From Desulfobacterales bacterium (GTDB taxonomy: Bacteria; Desulfobacterota; Desulfobacteria; Desulfobacterales; Desulfosalsimonadaceae), in contig SLJY01000199.1 in the NCBI GenBank assembly GCA_007134875.1, positions 1 through 32,677 on the forward strand: DNA of 32,677 nt, read 5' to 3'. How positions within the stretch are numbered: position 1 is the first letter of the stretch; each line of letters begins with the position of its first letter. The notes beneath the pieces were generated by a model, which saw only the letters and a list, made by a program, of their open reading frames with translations, was not told where the DNA came from and made no database searches. Shown piece after piece: positions 31,608-32,677 of the stretch. Both the position numbers and the translations under genes were made by a program.

Positions 31608-32144
31608 GCAAAACCTCCTTCAGGTATATTGCGCCCGGCGATAACACCGCACGGGGGTGTTAATTCCGGATGGCAGGCCCGCTGCCATTATCCTGCCTAT
31701 GCAAAGCGCAGGTGCTGTAGTGTTGGGTAGATGTTCAAGCCGGTGCTTTTGGGAACCATCCTTTTATTCGGATGGTATGTCCTTATCAAACGGATTTTGT
31801 TGTCTGATTGCCGAATAGGGGTTGCGGCAAATTGCGCCGGTGATAAAAACGCCTGAAACCGAAGGCGCATTCCCCTCTGACAAAGGGGAGTGCAAAAGGT
31901 AAGCCATCAACTGCAAGAAGGGCGAAAGGGTCCGTGAACGGTTCGGGTGAGCGGATTCGGCGTTTTTGACCTGGCCTTCCCGGGGAGATGAAAGCTATAG
32001 TGAAGTATACAGAATGTATACTAATTAATACGTCGTTGATAGGGGCGGAAGGAGGACTAAAATTTGAGCCGGACGCAGAGGTTGACGAAAAAGACGGTTT
32101 TCGTTCAGGCGCTGAATAGATCAAAAGCTCGGCGCTTCGCCGTT
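31608..32144. other. 537-bp intergenic region, no supported gene
   Basis: Near the exported-protein gene the region holds the stem TAACACC/GGTGTTA (31642-31662), a GGCAGG/CCTGCC hairpin (about 31672-31697) and ACCATCC/GGATGGT (31758-31779), which would lie in a long structured leader of that gene. Further on are a 19-bp palindrome at 32004-32022 and, at 32050-32055, AGGAGG without a convincing gene behind it. I see no known riboswitch consensus. Confidence 0.5.
32004..32022. promoter_or_regulatory. Perfect 19-bp palindrome, candidate operator
   Basis: AGTATACAGAATGTATACT has 7-bp perfect arms around a 5-nt centre, the form of a dimeric repressor site. It lies in AT-rich sequence followed 28 bp later by AGGAGG. 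The regulator and the controlled gene are unknown. Confidence 0.5.
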
Positions 32145-32597
32145 TCATGCCCCGTTTTGCGGTGCGATGCTTTTACAAAACACGATGGTATTGGTGTTTT
32201 CTTCACGGTAATAATCCAATCGATCGGCCAGTTCCCGCACCAGGAATATTCCCAAACCGCCGACGGGCCGCTCATCCATGCTGCCGGATAAATCCGGGGT
32301 GCCGGCCTGAAGAGGGTTGAAGGGGGCCCCCTTGTCCCGGACCTCCATGCAAAACATGTCCGGGGCGGCCATGCCGCATCGCATTTCAATATCTCCCGGC
32401 GCATCGGAACCCGCATAGGCATAATGCACCACATTGACCAGCAGCTCCTCAGCCGCCAGCTCGAATTTAGAGATAACCGGTGCGCGGATATTCAAGCTTT
32501 CAGCGGTCTGCCGGACAAACGCCATGAAGGCGTCAAAAGACGCCATACGGGCGGGAAGCGTCAGTGAGTGGGATAAACCGGATTCATCATTCTTCAA
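32145..32597 (-). CDS. RsbW/SpoIIAB-like anti-sigma factor serine kinase
   Basis: A 150-residue GHKL ATPase-type kinase. The N box is ELAAEELLVNVVHYAY (about 46-61), G1 is VRDKGAPFNP, and G2 is VGGLGIFLVREL. Proteins of this family phosphorylate a STAS antagonist and bind a sigma factor or other target. It starts at TTG (32597), with GAGGCGG upstream, and overlaps the end of a STAS gene by 11 bp, which supports both the start and the pairing. No sigma factor gene is visible in the window. Confidence 0.9.
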   Translation of the reverse strand: MKNDESGLSHSLTLPARMASFDAFMAFVRQTAESLNIRAPVISKFELAAEELLVNVVHYAYAGSDAPGDIEMRCGMAAPDMFCMEVRDKGAPFNPLQAGTPDLSGSMDERPVGGLGIFLVRELADRLDYYREENTNTIVFCKSIAPQNGA

Positions 32598-32677
32598 AAG
32601 CCGCCTCTACCGTGTCATATATATTAAAAATCGTGCTGAAACCGGACATGTTGAATACCTCTTCCACCATGCCGTCC
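32587..32677 (-). CDS. C-terminal end of a STAS-domain anti-sigma factor antagonist (cut by window edge)
   Basis: The visible 29 residues read Met-Val-Glu-Glu-Val-Phe-Asn-Met-Ser-Gly-Phe then Thr-Ile-Phe-Asn-Ile-Tyr and end Glu-Ala-Ala-Phe-Glu-Glu, the usual last helix and strand of SpoIIAA/RsbV-type STAS domains. It directly precedes and overlaps the kinase gene, as in partner-switching operons. The phosphorylatable Ser lies outside the window. Confidence 0.75.
   Translation of the reverse strand, partial: DGMVEEVFNMSGFSTIFNIYDTVEAAFEE

Noticed and set aside
31661-31800. Possible c-di-GMP (GEMM) riboswitch in the leader of the exported protein gene
   Set aside because: Stem-loops are present, but the conserved GEMM core sequences are not found on either strand.
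31786-32148. Minus-strand ORF of 120 codons between the RsbW-like gene and the exported protein gene
   Set aside because: Ser/Pro/Phe-rich shadow-like composition, no Shine-Dalgarno and no family features.
32064-32291. TTG-started plus-strand ORF of 75 codons behind AGGAGG
   Set aside because: Two thirds of it run antisense to the RsbW-like kinase and its composition there is that of a shadow; the ribosome binding site is recorded as part of the gap finding instead.
1-32677. tRNA or rRNA genes
   Set aside because: I saw no cloverleaf-like sequence or rRNA segment on either strand; a covariance-model scan would be needed to exclude a degenerate one.

Overview
The window looks like a GC-rich chromosome segment of a strictly anaerobic Desulfobacterota (deltaproteobacterial sulfate-reducer type) organism. 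This is inferred from gene content, not from a marker gene: a nickel CO dehydrogenase with CooF and a flavin oxidoreductase, a corrinoid methyltransferase pair, a Na+-pumping decarboxylase membrane subunit, a rubredoxin with the Cys-X4-Cys spacing known from Desulfovibrio Rd-2, a rubrerythrin-like protein, two radical SAM enzymes with Tat-type leaders, and short palindromic dispersed repeats of a kind common in these genomes.

Layout. 1-680: the end of an unknown gene, two tiny possible ORFs and a 148-bp dispersed repeat. 684-2989 (minus): a Na+-translocating decarboxylase beta subunit, a gamma-like subunit and an unknown small gene. 3105-5840 (minus): a four-PAS hybrid histidine kinase with a good promoter. 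6200-6874 (plus): a PilZ protein, overlapping tail to tail with 6804-9023 (minus), an acyltransferase fused to an alpha/beta hydrolase. 9146-12451 (minus): a three-gene operon of corrinoid protein, UroD-family methyltransferase and a DUF1638-GAF-GGDEF protein, with a strong sigma70-like promoter. 12705-15637 (minus): ABC ATPase, ABC permease and metallophosphoesterase. 15638-16200: intergenic, with a hairpin, a decayed repeat and simple-sequence inverted repeats. 16201-17511 (plus): rubredoxin and a Tat-leader radical SAM protein; 17669-18826 (minus): a second Tat-leader radical SAM protein (AmmeMemoRadiSam type). 19152-21632 (minus): a membrane protein fused to a spermidine-synthase-like domain, divergent from 21816-22283 (plus), a rubrerythrin-like protein. 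22355-24980 (minus): an eRF1-like protein and a HemK-like methyltransferase. 25230-28998 (plus): FAD oxidoreductase, CooF and CooS, overlapping by 4 bp at each junction; then a tautomerase and a terminator. 29421-31607 (minus): a large exported protein with acidic repeats. 32145-32677 (minus): an RsbW-like kinase and the end of a STAS antagonist.

How genes work together. The CODH operon can be read as CO oxidation by CooS, electron transfer through CooF, and reduction of NAD(P)+ or another acceptor by the flavoprotein. The corrinoid operon joins a methyl-transfer pair to a predicted c-di-GMP synthase whose N-terminal domain (DUF1638) normally occurs as a separate protein beside such methyltransferases. 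Together with the PilZ receptor nearby, this suggests methyl/corrinoid metabolism feeding c-di-GMP signalling. The STAS/RsbW pair is a partner-switching module cut by the window edge.

The strongest unusual signals are the DUF1638-GAF-GGDEF fusion, the eRF1-like protein lacking GGQ beside a HemK-like methyltransferase, the CX2C D-cluster motif in CooS, two Tat-leader radical SAM proteins back to back, and two families of palindromic mobile repeats that provide the stop codons of three genes.
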